A DNA stretch of 17,185 nucleotides from Dichomitus squalens LYAD-421 SS1 (lineage: Eukaryota > Basidiomycota > Agaricomycetes > Polyporales > Polyporaceae): contig NW_006766898.1 of assembly GCF_000275845.1 (NCBI RefSeq), positions 11,395 to 28,579 on the forward strand, given 5' to 3'. How positions within the stretch are numbered: the stretch's first letter is position 1; every line of letters begins with the position of its first letter. The notes under the pieces are model-generated. The model searched no databases and was not told where the DNA came from. It saw nothing but the letters and a program-made list of their open reading frames with translations. Shown here one piece after another: positions 8,244 to 16,784 of the stretch. The translations under genes were made by a program, and so were the position numbers.

Positions 8244-9759
8244 TCAGTCAAGAGGGAGCATGCTGGTCCCCTCTGGCTGGAAGAAGTCGTCCAGTGTCAG
8301 TGGACGCAGCTCGAAGCCCTGCAACAGGTATGGTAGTCAGACACAACGTCGCTCGTGGTGGACCATAGGAAGGGCCGCGCACCTCCTTCTCGCACAGTGC
8401 GAGCTTCTCGTGGTCGCCGTTCGCTTCTCGCATGAACTCGCGCATTGGGCGCATCGCGGCATTACGGCAGAGCTCTTTGAGGTCGGATCCAGACAGTCCC
8501 TCGGACTGTTCTGCCAGTAACCGGATAGAGAAGCCCTGCTCGAGCGTCGTGTCCTTGAGCATCTGCGGCAGGTGATCAGGTATGCCGGCATGGAACGCGG
8601 AAGGGGATAGGTACACACAAGGGTGAGAATCTTATGCCGTTGCTCTACGTCAGGAAGCCCAATGGAGAAACGTTTAGGCATACGGCGGAGGATGGCAGAG
8701 TCGATGTCATTCGGCCGGTTTGTCGCGCCCAGAATCAATATACGATCGCTACCCGACGTCAAGCCGTCCCAGAGGCTGGATATCCGGACGCACTCCGATG
8801 AATACGCAGACGGAGCACGTCTTAAGGGTACAAGAAGAGCACTCACGTCATGAACTCGGCCTTCATCATCCCCGTCACTTCGTGGTCGCCCTTCGTCCGC
8901 TCCCGCAAGAACGAGTCGATCTCGTCAATGAACACGATGCTCGGCTGCGCTTTCCTTGCCAAGGAGAAAAGGCCTGCGACGAGCTTGTTGGATTCGCCAT
9001 ACCACTTGTTCGTGAGCACCGACGCGGCGATGTTGATGAACGTTGCGCCGGACTCTTTGGCGAGCGCTTTGGCGAGCATCGTCTTGCCGCATCCGGGCGG
9101 GCCAAATAGTAGAACACCTTTCGGGGCGCCGAGGAGGGAGGATGACGAGAAGAGATGAGGGTACAGGAGTGGATAGATGACGGACTCGCGGAGGGAGGAT
9201 ATGATCGGGTCCAGGCCGCCAATGTCTTCGTGACGCGCATAGACGAACATAAGGAAGGGATTAAAACTTACGAGAGCAAGGCAAACGCACCAGAAAAACG
9301 AATATCGATGTCGTCCGGATGGATGACCTCAGAAGCGATTTGGCCTGTGGGAACATGAAGGTATGTACGGAGAGAAAGAGCGAGACGACGTACTCTCGTA
9401 CTCATCCAGCTTCAGGTCCTTATGACCCAAACTCTCCAGCGCTTTCAAGCTCTTCTGCTTGACCTCCTTACGCTCAACAGGAGACAACGAGTCCATTACC
9501 CACTGTCCGACTAAAAGTGAGTACCCACGTGCTGGTTGTTGCGGGGACAACACGCACTCTTAGCGTATAGTACAAAGCTACCTTTCATGCACGATGAGCC
9601 ATCATACGAGCAGATAGAGCGTGAAACGTACTTGAGAAGCAGCAAAAATCGCGACTGACGTGATGATGGATATTTGAGCATAAGAGGGTTTCGGGTGGCA
9701 CGAACGGAGCAGTACTCACCATCAAAAATGGCTCGTTTGGTGGACGCTGAGAATGCCAT
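8244..9759 (-). CDS. MSP1: mitochondrial outer-membrane AAA ATPase Msp1/ATAD1
   Basis: Msp1 is a membrane-anchored hexameric AAA ATPase that pulls mislocalised tail-anchored proteins and stalled precursors out of the mitochondrial outer membrane (and peroxisomes). Nine exons give 346 residues: 9720-9759, 9632-9654, 9558-9581, 9394-9502, 9291-9344, 8847-9225, 8619-8775, 8383-8562, 8244-8318. The N-terminal anchor is about residues 12-28 (VALYYTLR matches the ISLYYLVSR of the family), then a helical linker, the family block [20 protein letters not shown] (84-103), Walker A GPPGCGKT (125-132), pore loop KWYGES (157-162), Walker B IVFIDEID (180-187), sensor 1 GATNRPND (226-233), arginine fingers RR (240-241) and sensor 2 GSDLKELC (287-294). 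All catalytic residues are present and the length is close to yeast Msp1 (about 360). Two exons of 23 and 24 nt encode the anchor. Introns are 49-71 nt. Confidence 0.97.
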
Positions 9760-9981
9760 GCTGAATTGCGTGACACTAGGTCAACCAAACAAGGAGAGGA
9801 GCTTTCGTGGCTTGGATCAGGAAGGGAGACCAAGCTGGGCCCATGCACGAAGTGGTGGTAAGCTTGGATGTTACGGCGTGAATCGTTCAATCAGGTGCCC
9901 GGTGCTAGGCGCCTGCACTCCCCTGAACGCCCGTTTTGTCTTGATCGCAGCCGCAGCCGAGCTACCTTGCCTCCTGCCACC
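9760..9981. promoter_or_regulatory. upstream region of MSP1, possibly a divergent promoter
   Basis: These 222 bp separate the MSP1 start codon (9759, minus strand) from a candidate start on the plus strand at 9982. No TATA box stands out. A pyrimidine-rich acceptor-like CTTGATCGCAG at 9940-9950 could mark a 5' untranslated intron of the plus-strand candidate. Assigning promoter function is inference from position. Confidence 0.3.
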
Positions 9982-10227
9982 ATGGCCGCCTTTCGCAATC
10001 GACGCATTCCGTGGATGTCGCCTCTCATGTCTTTTCGCAAACGCGAGGCCGCGTGGAATGACCCGCATCTTATTCTGGCTCTGTTAGCTGTCGGTAGATA
10101 TGCACTACTAGGTCTATCAATCTCTTCAAGTACCATCACCGTCACAACGCGAGGATGCGATGACTCCTCCATGCTCTCCGTTCACATCTCGACCCCTGCA
10201 ACGTATTCGCGCTTCGCATGTTGGTAG
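9982..10227 (+). CDS. candidate small hypothetical protein, divergent from MSP1
   Basis: The ATG lies in a near-perfect Kozak context (GCCACCATGGCCGCC) and opens 81 codons. The product begins MAAFRNRRIPWMSPLMSFRK, a basic start that could be a mitochondrial presequence, then a hydrophobic stretch (HLILALLAVGRYALLGLSI, about residues 31-49) and a Ser/Thr-rich end. A GTAGAT after LLAVG could be an intron donor, so the true 3' end may differ. No family recognised. Support is only the start context, the hydrophobic segment and the position opposite MSP1. Confidence 0.25.
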   Translation: MAAFRNRRIPWMSPLMSFRKREAAWNDPHLILALLAVGRYALLGLSISSSTITVTTRGCDDSSMLSVHISTPATYSRFACW

Positions 10228-10739
10228 CTCAAGCCAAGTCGTCTGCCGAGGTGCTTCATGGAGGAGACCGTCCATGGTGCGTCCTTCACATTACAATCTG
10301 TGTCGCGGTGTGGTGCCGTCCCATTGACCAGGTACCCCCTAGTTCGCTAAGCGGACGCTGGATATCACGTTCGTGTGGTATGTACATATACCTCATGGTT
10401 GCCTCCCTAGAATATGCCGCTATCCGGATATCTGAACTCTGGGATATCTGCGAGGTTCCTTTTCCCACGATCCCAATGCAGCCAGATATCCCGCGGTACC
10501 CTGTCCATCACCTTAGAGCGGCTCGAAGTAACTTCGAAACGCCGCCAAACTGGCCTTGAGCCTTCTATCCAGAACACATCATTGCATACAGCTACGAGCT
10601 TCAAAGGGATATCTGCGTGATCGTCCTCATTTGAGCCGAATACGTATAGTATATATGAGCAACACTGGTGGGTCACGAGAATGTTGCACAAGTTTTTCTC
10701 GCCTTTGAGCTTCAAAGTCTTACCATCTACTCTACCGAA
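10228..10739. promoter_or_regulatory. intergenic region upstream of gene C with a cluster of GATATC palindromes
   Basis: Five GATATC cores lie in 10360-10617. Four extend to a shared GGATATCTG: 10426-10434, 10442-10450 (continues CG), 10482-10491 (opposite strand, GGATATCTGG) and 10607-10615 (continues CG). They may be binding sites of a dyad-recognising factor upstream of gene C, or remnants of a dispersed repeat. A minus-strand frame at 10407-10775 overlaps gene C, has no splice support and is not called. Confidence 0.35.
10645..10656 (+). promoter_or_regulatory. TATA-like box for gene C
   Basis: TATAGTATATAT lies 84-95 bp before the ATG at 10740, a normal distance for a fungal TATA element with a short leader. 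Assigned by position and composition only. Confidence 0.4.
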
Positions 10740-11336
10740 ATGACGAACGTCAGCAACACCTACCCCGCGATCCACAGTGGTAATGGGACAATCAACTACA
10801 ACAATTGCTGCCCTTCCCCTGCAGGCGACCTCACCACTTATATCAGAATGGCCTTAGCGATCGGTGCGTCTCATTTGCGTTGATTTGTGCGCAGTGCTTA
10901 TGCGAACTCTTCAGCATTCTTTCTTTGCATGGTGCTCGCCTCAGGCTTCTTCATGCTATCGGGCTCCTTCAGGGACCTCGCCTCTGCCGTCCGGCACTTT
11001 CGGTCGGCTCGCTGCGACCATGTCGAGAGCACTGCAGGGTCCGACTGTACTGAGGGCTCTGAGGAGTACCACGAGGCGCCGCCGTGCAGGGAGATCGCTG
11101 TGCCACAGACGTTAGTGCACGATTGTGAGCACGAAGCCTCCGGATCACGACCGCAATTACCGTCTCGGGGGAAGAAAGCCGGGAAGTTGTGGAGAAAGGT
11201 GCAGAAAGCGGTTCTCGCTCAAGACGGCTGGGCAATGCGGGCCACTACGGTCGCGGTTGGGTGCTTGGTAGGGGCTGCACCGTCGATGCAGGTCAACCTG
11301 CCTGCCCCAGCGACCGAAGGGCGACGTTCGCAATGA
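10740..11336 (+). CDS. gene C: predicted single-pass membrane protein, unknown function
   Basis: Two exons, 10740-10863 and 10915-11336, joined over a 51-nt GTGCGT...CTTCAG intron in phase 1, give 181 residues. The start has A at -3 (CCGAAATGACG). Residues 1-36 form a short N-terminal segment with two N-glycosylation sequons (NVS at 3-5, NGT at 15-17) and a Cys pair. Residues about 37-58 are one hydrophobic helix (MALAIAFFLCMVLASGFFML), followed by a polar tail with four Cys and a basic patch (GKKAGKLWRKVQK). The splice is supported because it fuses two half-helices, each too short alone, into one membrane span; an upstream acceptor (TGTGCGCAG) would give a Ser/Arg-rich frame with no span. 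The helix and intron position resemble genes B and A. No known domain; it lacks the PPxY pair of A and B. Confidence 0.5.
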
Positions 11337-11795
11337 AGTTGAAGTGAGCATCACGAGAGGTCTCTGGTATTTTACTGGTCAGTGGAGTGCTGACTCGCCG
11401 ATAGAACAGCGCCGCAACGCGCTCTGCGCCACACCAATCGTAACAAACGTTGTTCCCTCCTACTCGCATATCCTGTTCCGACATCCGACCGTTCCACGGC
11501 CTCTACGCTTCTCTAATGGGTACTATACTGCGGAGTGTTAAGGCGAGGGGGTTGGAGGAGGATGCTAACACCGCATTCCCAGTATGAATCATACAAATCG
11601 CATCATATTCTTGCACCTATGTACCATCTTTGTCTTCGAAAAACGAACAGATGCACACCGGGCCTCAGGTACCTGTATGCTCAGTTATACTAAATACGTA
11701 TCTCGGTGCGAATCCTTGATCTTACAACGCAATGGAGAATACAGAAGGGAAGTGTACAGCGGCAATGCAAGAAAACTCGATCCCTCGCCACTATG
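11337..11795. other. convergent intergenic region between genes C and B
   Basis: This 459-bp stretch separates the stop codons of gene C (plus) and gene B (minus) and should hold both 3' untranslated regions. Reading frames across it are short and not protein-like. I see no repeat, RNA gene or insertion signature. Confidence 0.5.
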
Positions 11796-13035
11796 CTATA
11801 AGGTGAAGGGCTCTATGGACTCATCCGTGCGGAGGCTGACTGTGTCCAGCTCCGACGACGCACCGTCCTCGTCGGACTCGTTGGATATGACGAACACATC
11901 ATCATCTTCACAAGTGTTAGCTGTGTGAGCAAATGCCGCCCGAATCTCTGATGTCATGTCCCAGCCGCCGATCTCCCCGTCGATCTCCTCATTCAGAGAA
12001 GAAACGATAGGCGAAACAGGTGGGACCAGCGTGCTAGCTGCACCATTGCGAGAAGTACGTGGGCGTGTCGGAGTGGTGGGGTTGCTTCTCGTAGCCCGTG
12101 TGGGCACCTCGGGAAGGTATGCGGGAGGGGGAGGATACAAAGGGGGAGGGGTACCGGGAAACCCGCTCAGAGAATTGACGTCCAGAGGCGAGTACGGTGG
12201 ATAGGGATACTCATGCTCGTTTGGAGACCAGGGCGAGAGAATGGCCTCCGGCGGCCGCTCTGTATGATACTTGGCGTTATTCGACCAGTCAGAGTACAAG
12301 GAATCGTCGAGCTTCGCGTAGTGGCGGCGACTGAATGGTGAGGTCGGAGAAAGGTAAGGTGGAAGGGGCGTCGGGGTGTCTGGGGTAGTAGGACCGAAAA
12401 GGAAGAGACGACCTATACGCTTGCGCGACGACGCGAGCGGGGACGGTGTGCTAGGGTATTGTTTACGAGGGGAGGTCGAAAGGGTAGTGTTCAGTCGCAG
12501 AGCCCGCAACGCTCTTCGCTCGCGGATTGTGGGGTGAGGAGTCCGTTGAAAAGCATGTGATGACTCCGTTGGGCCAGAAGAGGGACTGTGATCATGTGTG
12601 AAGGAGAGTAGAAGAGCCCGCAGCGGTCGCGGTCTATCTCTCGGTCCTGGAGATGGAACACCCTTCTCCGAGGCCTCTCCGTTGTCGCGAGGATATGAGA
12701 ATAGCCGCAGGAACCTTTGAAAAAAGGTGTGAAAGGAGGGTGTTGGTTCCGAATGAGTGTGGGTTGTGTGGATGGCTGACGAGCCGCTGTGCGGCACGCC
12801 AAGGGAGGCTTGACGCTGCTTCCTCCACGAGCAGGAAATCAGCTGGTAGCTGAGGACCATGGTGAACAGGCATACTATCCACCGAGACACGTCGGTCATG
12901 AGTCGTAGTTGAGGAAGAAGTGAAACTTGACTCACATACGCCAAGGACCATTCCGACAACAGTCTTGCTTGCCACCTTCGGCGAGGTGATCTCTGAACCG
13001 TCGCCATCATCTAGGGCTCGCGGTACGACGGGCAT
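11796..13035 (-). CDS. gene B: predicted single-pass membrane protein with tandem PPxY motifs
   Basis: Exons 12936-13035 and 11796-12874, joined over a 61-nt GTGAGT...GGATAG intron in phase 1, give 392 residues. ATG at 13035 is preceded in frame by TAA. Residues 1-24 are a short acidic N terminus; about 25-48 form one membrane helix (VVGMVLGVLCLFTMVLSYQL) that exists only after splicing; SWRKQR follows as a positive-inside flank, so the long tail should be cytosolic. The tail is rich in Ser, Pro and Arg, with many SP/TP sites, a tandem motif PPLYPPPPAY (277-286) and an acidic end. PPxY is the established ligand of WW domains such as those of Rsp5/NEDD4 ligases. Adaptor function is inference. 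The 3' exon is one long open frame, which makes the gene itself fairly secure. Neighbour A, same strand, shares the architecture. No named family recognised. Confidence 0.65.
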
Positions 13036-14247
13036 GTCGTATTAGCGGAGAGAGGAAGAGCTACGCCGTCATACAGAAGGAGGGGCGGACGATTTGTACC
13101 TGCAAAGGGGACTCATAAGCAGGCTGGTGACCTGCGGAAGTAGAGCGGACGGCGGATGATTGTTTGTCGATGCTCCGCATCACGCTAATCTTCCTTCCAT
13201 TGAAATGGTGGTAGCTTGAGATGCCGAAGAACGACTTCTGCTTACTGAGATGCTCAGGATTTGACTCCATGGACGTCATCCCAGGATAGGTGCCAGAATG
13301 CGTTTGACATGCAGAATTGGGAGCTTTTCCGGTTGCGGTTTGGTAAGAGCTTCCATGCAACGGACGATTACTGTGGCCTGGGGCAGGTTGAGTGTATGTC
13401 AAATTTGAACGAAACAGACTGCGAATATGCATCGCACTCACCCAGGACGTCTTGGCGAGGGGCGTGAAACGAAGAAGTGACGCTTGGGGAGGACTAGTAC
13501 GCTGGTACATCCTTGAGACCACTGTACACGCTCTCAAGCGCACGGTGTTCGCTCGGGAAGGCAGCCTCATGGCTACCCACGCGAGGAATCAACTGTGGTT
13601 CGGTCTATTTTGAGGGTAAAGGTCAGTGATCGTGGACACTAGCGGGTTGGATTCGTGCAGGAGTCTGGCGGCGCTTGAGCAGGTAGTTGTCGCGTTCTCA
13701 CTGAGGCGTGTGGGAGAACTGTCAAGAAGCGATCAGTCTCCGTAATGAAGCTGACTGATTGATCACCCGAATAAGTCATTTACGTGCGAATAAATGTCGT
13801 CGCCCCAAACGGGTGATCTGCACTGTGCGTAGTTGCGAGCCAATACATCGCACGTTGTGATGGAATGCCGGGCCGGTGCAGCGGTGCAGCTCTTGACCCA
13901 GGTTTTACGTAGAAAGCCTCGAGGCGTAGCCCTCCACAACAAACAGGACGCACGAGCCCTGTCTAGAAAGAGAAGGTGTATTGCATAGTACGCAGCCGCA
14001 TCAGGTATTAGGCAGGAGGCGATACTGCTAGCCACATCCTGTGAGGGGGCATGACAGGGGAGGCCTAGGGTATATGAATGACAAAACGTGAGCAAAGGAA
14101 GAGGGAACTGAGGGTCTTTGAACCATATTTCGACTCGGGCTGTATCGTTACCATCCACACTAACATCCGCTCCTTATCCTTTACCCTATCGTGACTGAAG
14201 AGTGCATGGGTATCGTGTTGCGGGATTCTCCGGAAAGACGTTGAGTC
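13036..14247. other. region between genes A and B; no secure gene, one clear intron-like segment
   Basis: On the minus strand a consensus intron runs from GTGAGT at 13441 to a pyrimidine-rich CTGCCCCAG ending at 13378 (64 nt). Joining its sides gives a possible short protein starting ATG at 13570 (MRLPSRANTVRLRA) and continuing ATVIVRCMEALTKPQPEKLP to a TGA about 100 nt after the acceptor. No family recognised and no downstream exon found; it could be a small gene or leader sequence of gene B. The minus-strand frame at 13763-14158 has no splice support and probably falls in the 3' region of gene A. Confidence 0.35.
13761..13818. repeat. 9-bp perfect inverted repeat
   Basis: GATCACCCG at 13761-13769 and CGGGTGATC at 13810-13818 are exact reverse complements 40 bp apart. 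This could be a stem in the 3' region downstream of gene A or a protein-binding dyad. No T run follows, so there is no case for a bacterial-type terminator. Confidence 0.4.
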
Positions 14248-14811
14248 TCAAGAAGTCGCGGGCCCAGCGGCGGACTCCATCACAAGATGTTCACTGGGGG
14301 CCGGGCACTGAGTGAACGGCGAGATAGGAGATGCGACGCTACCACCGTGGTCACTAATAGACGTTTCGTAGGAAGGAGGGTGTTCGTAGGGAGGAGGAAT
14401 GGTATATCCTGTCCGCGAATCACGTGGAGTCGGGGTGCGTGGAGCGGTGTGGAAGTTCAGTGTCCGGAGGATCGCATCGGTGCGTACGCTCAGCGGGAGG
14501 ATAGGTGCAGTGGGTTGGAAGCTGACAGCTGAGCGCATGTTGCGGAAGAAGTCGCCTCGGTGACCCGGGGTGGAAGTGTTCGATTCGTATTGGCACACAT
14601 TGGCGTAGTAAAAAGCAAACGCGATGAGCGCAATGAACATCACTGGAAGCACGAATCAGAAGATGCCCACGTTGGCGTATGATCGTGAGCACTAACCTCC
14701 GAAGATCACGCCTCCCACAGCAGCTGGGATAGAGCTATGGGGGGGTGAAGGCAATGCGAGGGAGGTGACTGGCTTTGGGCGATCCGCGACGCAAATGCTT
14801 ACGGGGGCCAT
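14248..14811 (-). CDS. gene A: predicted single-pass membrane protein with tandem PPxY motifs
   Basis: Exons 14697-14811 and 14248-14642 with a 54-nt GTTAGT...CTTCCAG intron (CTGAT branch point) in phase 1 give 169 residues. A TATAAA box lies 45 bp upstream of the ATG. The N-terminal 28 residues are Pro/Ser-rich; residues 29-54 form one helix (AAVGGVIFGVMFIALIAFAF) created by the splice; the tail is Pro/Ser/Thr-rich and carries PPPYEHPPSY (121-130), two PPxY motifs whose tyrosines are six residues apart, exactly as in gene B. A GTAAGC right after the third codon and a CATAG 60 nt later could be a second intron, but removing it destroys the helix frame, so it was left in. Likely a membrane adaptor or cargo for a WW-domain protein (inference). 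No named family recognised; an upstream exon with a larger ectodomain cannot be excluded. Confidence 0.6.
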
Positions 14812-14855
14812 TGCGAGGGAGTGAGACAAACCTAGGCGACACTGGATAACACCCG

Positions 14856-14861
14856 TTTATA
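14856..14861 (-). promoter_or_regulatory. TATA box of gene A
   Basis: TATAAA on the minus strand (within GAGTATAAACGGG), 45 bp before the ATG at 14811. The tight spacing also supports 14811 as the real start rather than an internal methionine, because little room remains for an upstream coding exon. Confidence 0.55.
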
Positions 14862-15664
14862 CTCATGCGCTGTGGCCCTCGCCTCCAGGACAGCCTTAGT
14901 CACGTCACGCGAACATTGGGTTTTCGAGAATGTAATTCTAGCTTTCCGGCGTTCTATTTGTGTATCAGTGAACACCGCAACATTCGTGGCCTGCTTACAC
15001 CTGGTGACACCTCTCTTGTTTGAGTTCGATCTGTGCTTGAGACTTGTAAAATTTCATTGACCGGCCCAGGGGCCATCATCGTACCTACACGTGGGTGAGG
15101 GGGAAAATGAGCCATTTGCGTTCCTATAATCTGTTTCAGAGAGCAAAAAACGAAGACAGAAACGTACCGAGAGACAGTGAGCCTAGCTCATGAGTCTGGG
15201 CCTTACGATGCTGTTCTATCAGGGAGGGCCAATCAGGCGTGGCGCCCTTCTCAACAGCAATTGGTCCGTTGTTATTTCAGCGCCAATTGAACCGGCGAAA
15301 GCAACTTGGAAACTCGCCTGCTAGCCTTTCGCACAGCGAGATTAGGGCGGCGACGTACCTCTCACCTCAGATGAGGCTCAGTGAGCATGTCTGAGCGCAT
15401 TCTGTCTTCCGCGGTTCTGGTGAGAATCTGAAAGTGTCTGTGCCTCGACCTTTCCAGTGCGAGTTATACATGTAGAGAAAGCGGTTTTTGACCTTCGACC
15501 CGGACGTGGACACTTGAATTTAGCAGAGGTATTAGAGATTTCGCCTAAGTAGATTGTAGCCTATCAGGTATTCGGTCGACACCATACCTGATGTGAATGA
15601 ATCAGGTTATGAACTCGAGACCGAACAAGCATCACCTGAAAAACAATCTGGAGATGATACTCAC

Positions 15665-15899
15665 GCATAACTTCTTGTAGACGGAGTGTCGGGCCAGCAT
15701 TGCGCATTCAAAGGGCGCCATTTTTGTTCTAGACGTTGGCGGTGGGGTCCAGTTGTCGATGCTCTGGCGCTTGTACATGGAACTTGAGCCGAGAACACGG
15801 CCGCTTGGCCAATGGGAAGTCGTCGAAGGGCTAGACTGTGAGCAGCCGCTGAGGCGTACAGGAACAGAAATGAGTGGGACAACCTTCGAAGAATTCATT
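15665..15899 (-). other. candidate exon bounded by consensus splice signals
   Basis: On the minus strand the sequence TACTAATTCGGCAG (15913 down to 15900) is a textbook branch point plus acceptor, and a GTGAGT donor begins at 15664. The 235 nt between them are open in one frame through 78 codons, starting MNSSKVVPLISVPVRLSGCS just after the acceptor. A possible upstream donor CCG|GTGAGA lies near 16016. I could not extend it to a complete gene and recognise no domain, so it may be an isolated or decayed exon. Confidence 0.25.
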
Positions 15900-16067
15900 C
15901 TGCCGAATTAGTACCCGGCAGTGTTGCTGACCAGCATCTTCCATCGACATGAAGGGTCGAGGCCTTATGCTGGCTAACGACCTATCAGCCCCGCTAAAAT
16001 TCCAGTTGTTCTCACCGGCTTTGCGTCGTCGCCCTATACTGTAAAACTCAAGGCCTAGGCCCAGAGT

Positions 16068-16174
16068 GCAGATATCCGACGTCGCAGACCTCGAAGTTGG
16101 GAAGTGGAAATATGTAAGGAATCTAGCCGTGATAGACCCGTACAGACTGCGTGCGAGAAGGACCGGATATCTGC
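16068..16174. repeat. 11-bp inverted repeat sharing the GGATATCTGC motif
   Basis: GCAGATATCCG at 16068-16078 and CGGATATCTGC at 16164-16174 are exact reverse complements 85 bp apart. The same GGATATCTGC core occurs upstream of gene C. The two copies could bound a small dispersed element or be paired regulatory sites. Confidence 0.45.
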
Positions 16175-16784
16175 GCGGAGCCTACGCTCTGGAGTGACTT
16201 GTGATGGTATGGGAGCATATGGACTCTCGAGAAGTCTGCAATGGACGATAACTATCATAGCATACAGCTACGACAGCAGAATCCAACATCGATTAGCCGA
16301 CCCGACTTTGACCAGAGGACTGCTGCGAACTAACAAGTCAGGGACGTCAAGACCCAAGTCAAAATGTAGCGATGGTACTCATCTCAAGGAAATTCAGGGC
16401 GGCGTGCCGGGCTCGTAGTGGTTATGGTGTATTCGTGTAAGCGCCCATGTTCGTCGCGTCTGCGTGGCAGTGGGGATCGGGTTAACCGAGGAGGCGCGCG
16501 TCAGAGCGCCCGGCCTTCGCTTATGCCTCGGGGCTCGAATTGCATGATAATCTACGGCTTGATCAGACGGCAGGACGGCCAAATGGAATGCTGGTGGCTG
16601 AAGGGCGGTCAACGTGTAAAAGAAAGATCTCTCCCCGAAACCTCCCATTATGACCGAGCAGAGTGGTGAAGGGGTATCTTAGACATTGAATGCACAAGTT
16701 CTCTCGTGGCGATTTTCAAGTTGGAGCCTAGTTCTCGAGATATTGTGATAAACTCGGGGCTGTGAAGACAAGGATTAGATCCGA

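Larger units (their letters stand above)
14862..16784. other. 1.9-kb region without a secure gene
   Basis: A cluster of CCAAT-type words lies at about 15228-15295 (CCAATCAG, ATTGGTCC, CCAATTGA), which might be promoter sequence, but no gene start could be placed beside it. An exon-like segment sits at 15665-15899 on the minus strand. An 11-bp inverted repeat flanks 16079-16163. The other open frames are short and of random composition. Confidence 0.4.

Noticed and set aside
10407..10775. 122-codon open frame on the minus strand
   Set aside because: It overlaps the start of gene C and the TATA-like box, has no splice signals or recognised domain, and is explained by chance openness.
13763..14158. 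131-codon open frame on the minus strand
   Set aside because: No splice signals, no recognised domain and a position just downstream of gene A suggest 3' untranslated sequence.
14752..14802. Extra intron in gene A (GTAAGC to CATAG)
   Set aside because: Removing it shifts the frame and abolishes the membrane helix, whereas reading through keeps one frame from the ATG to the helix.
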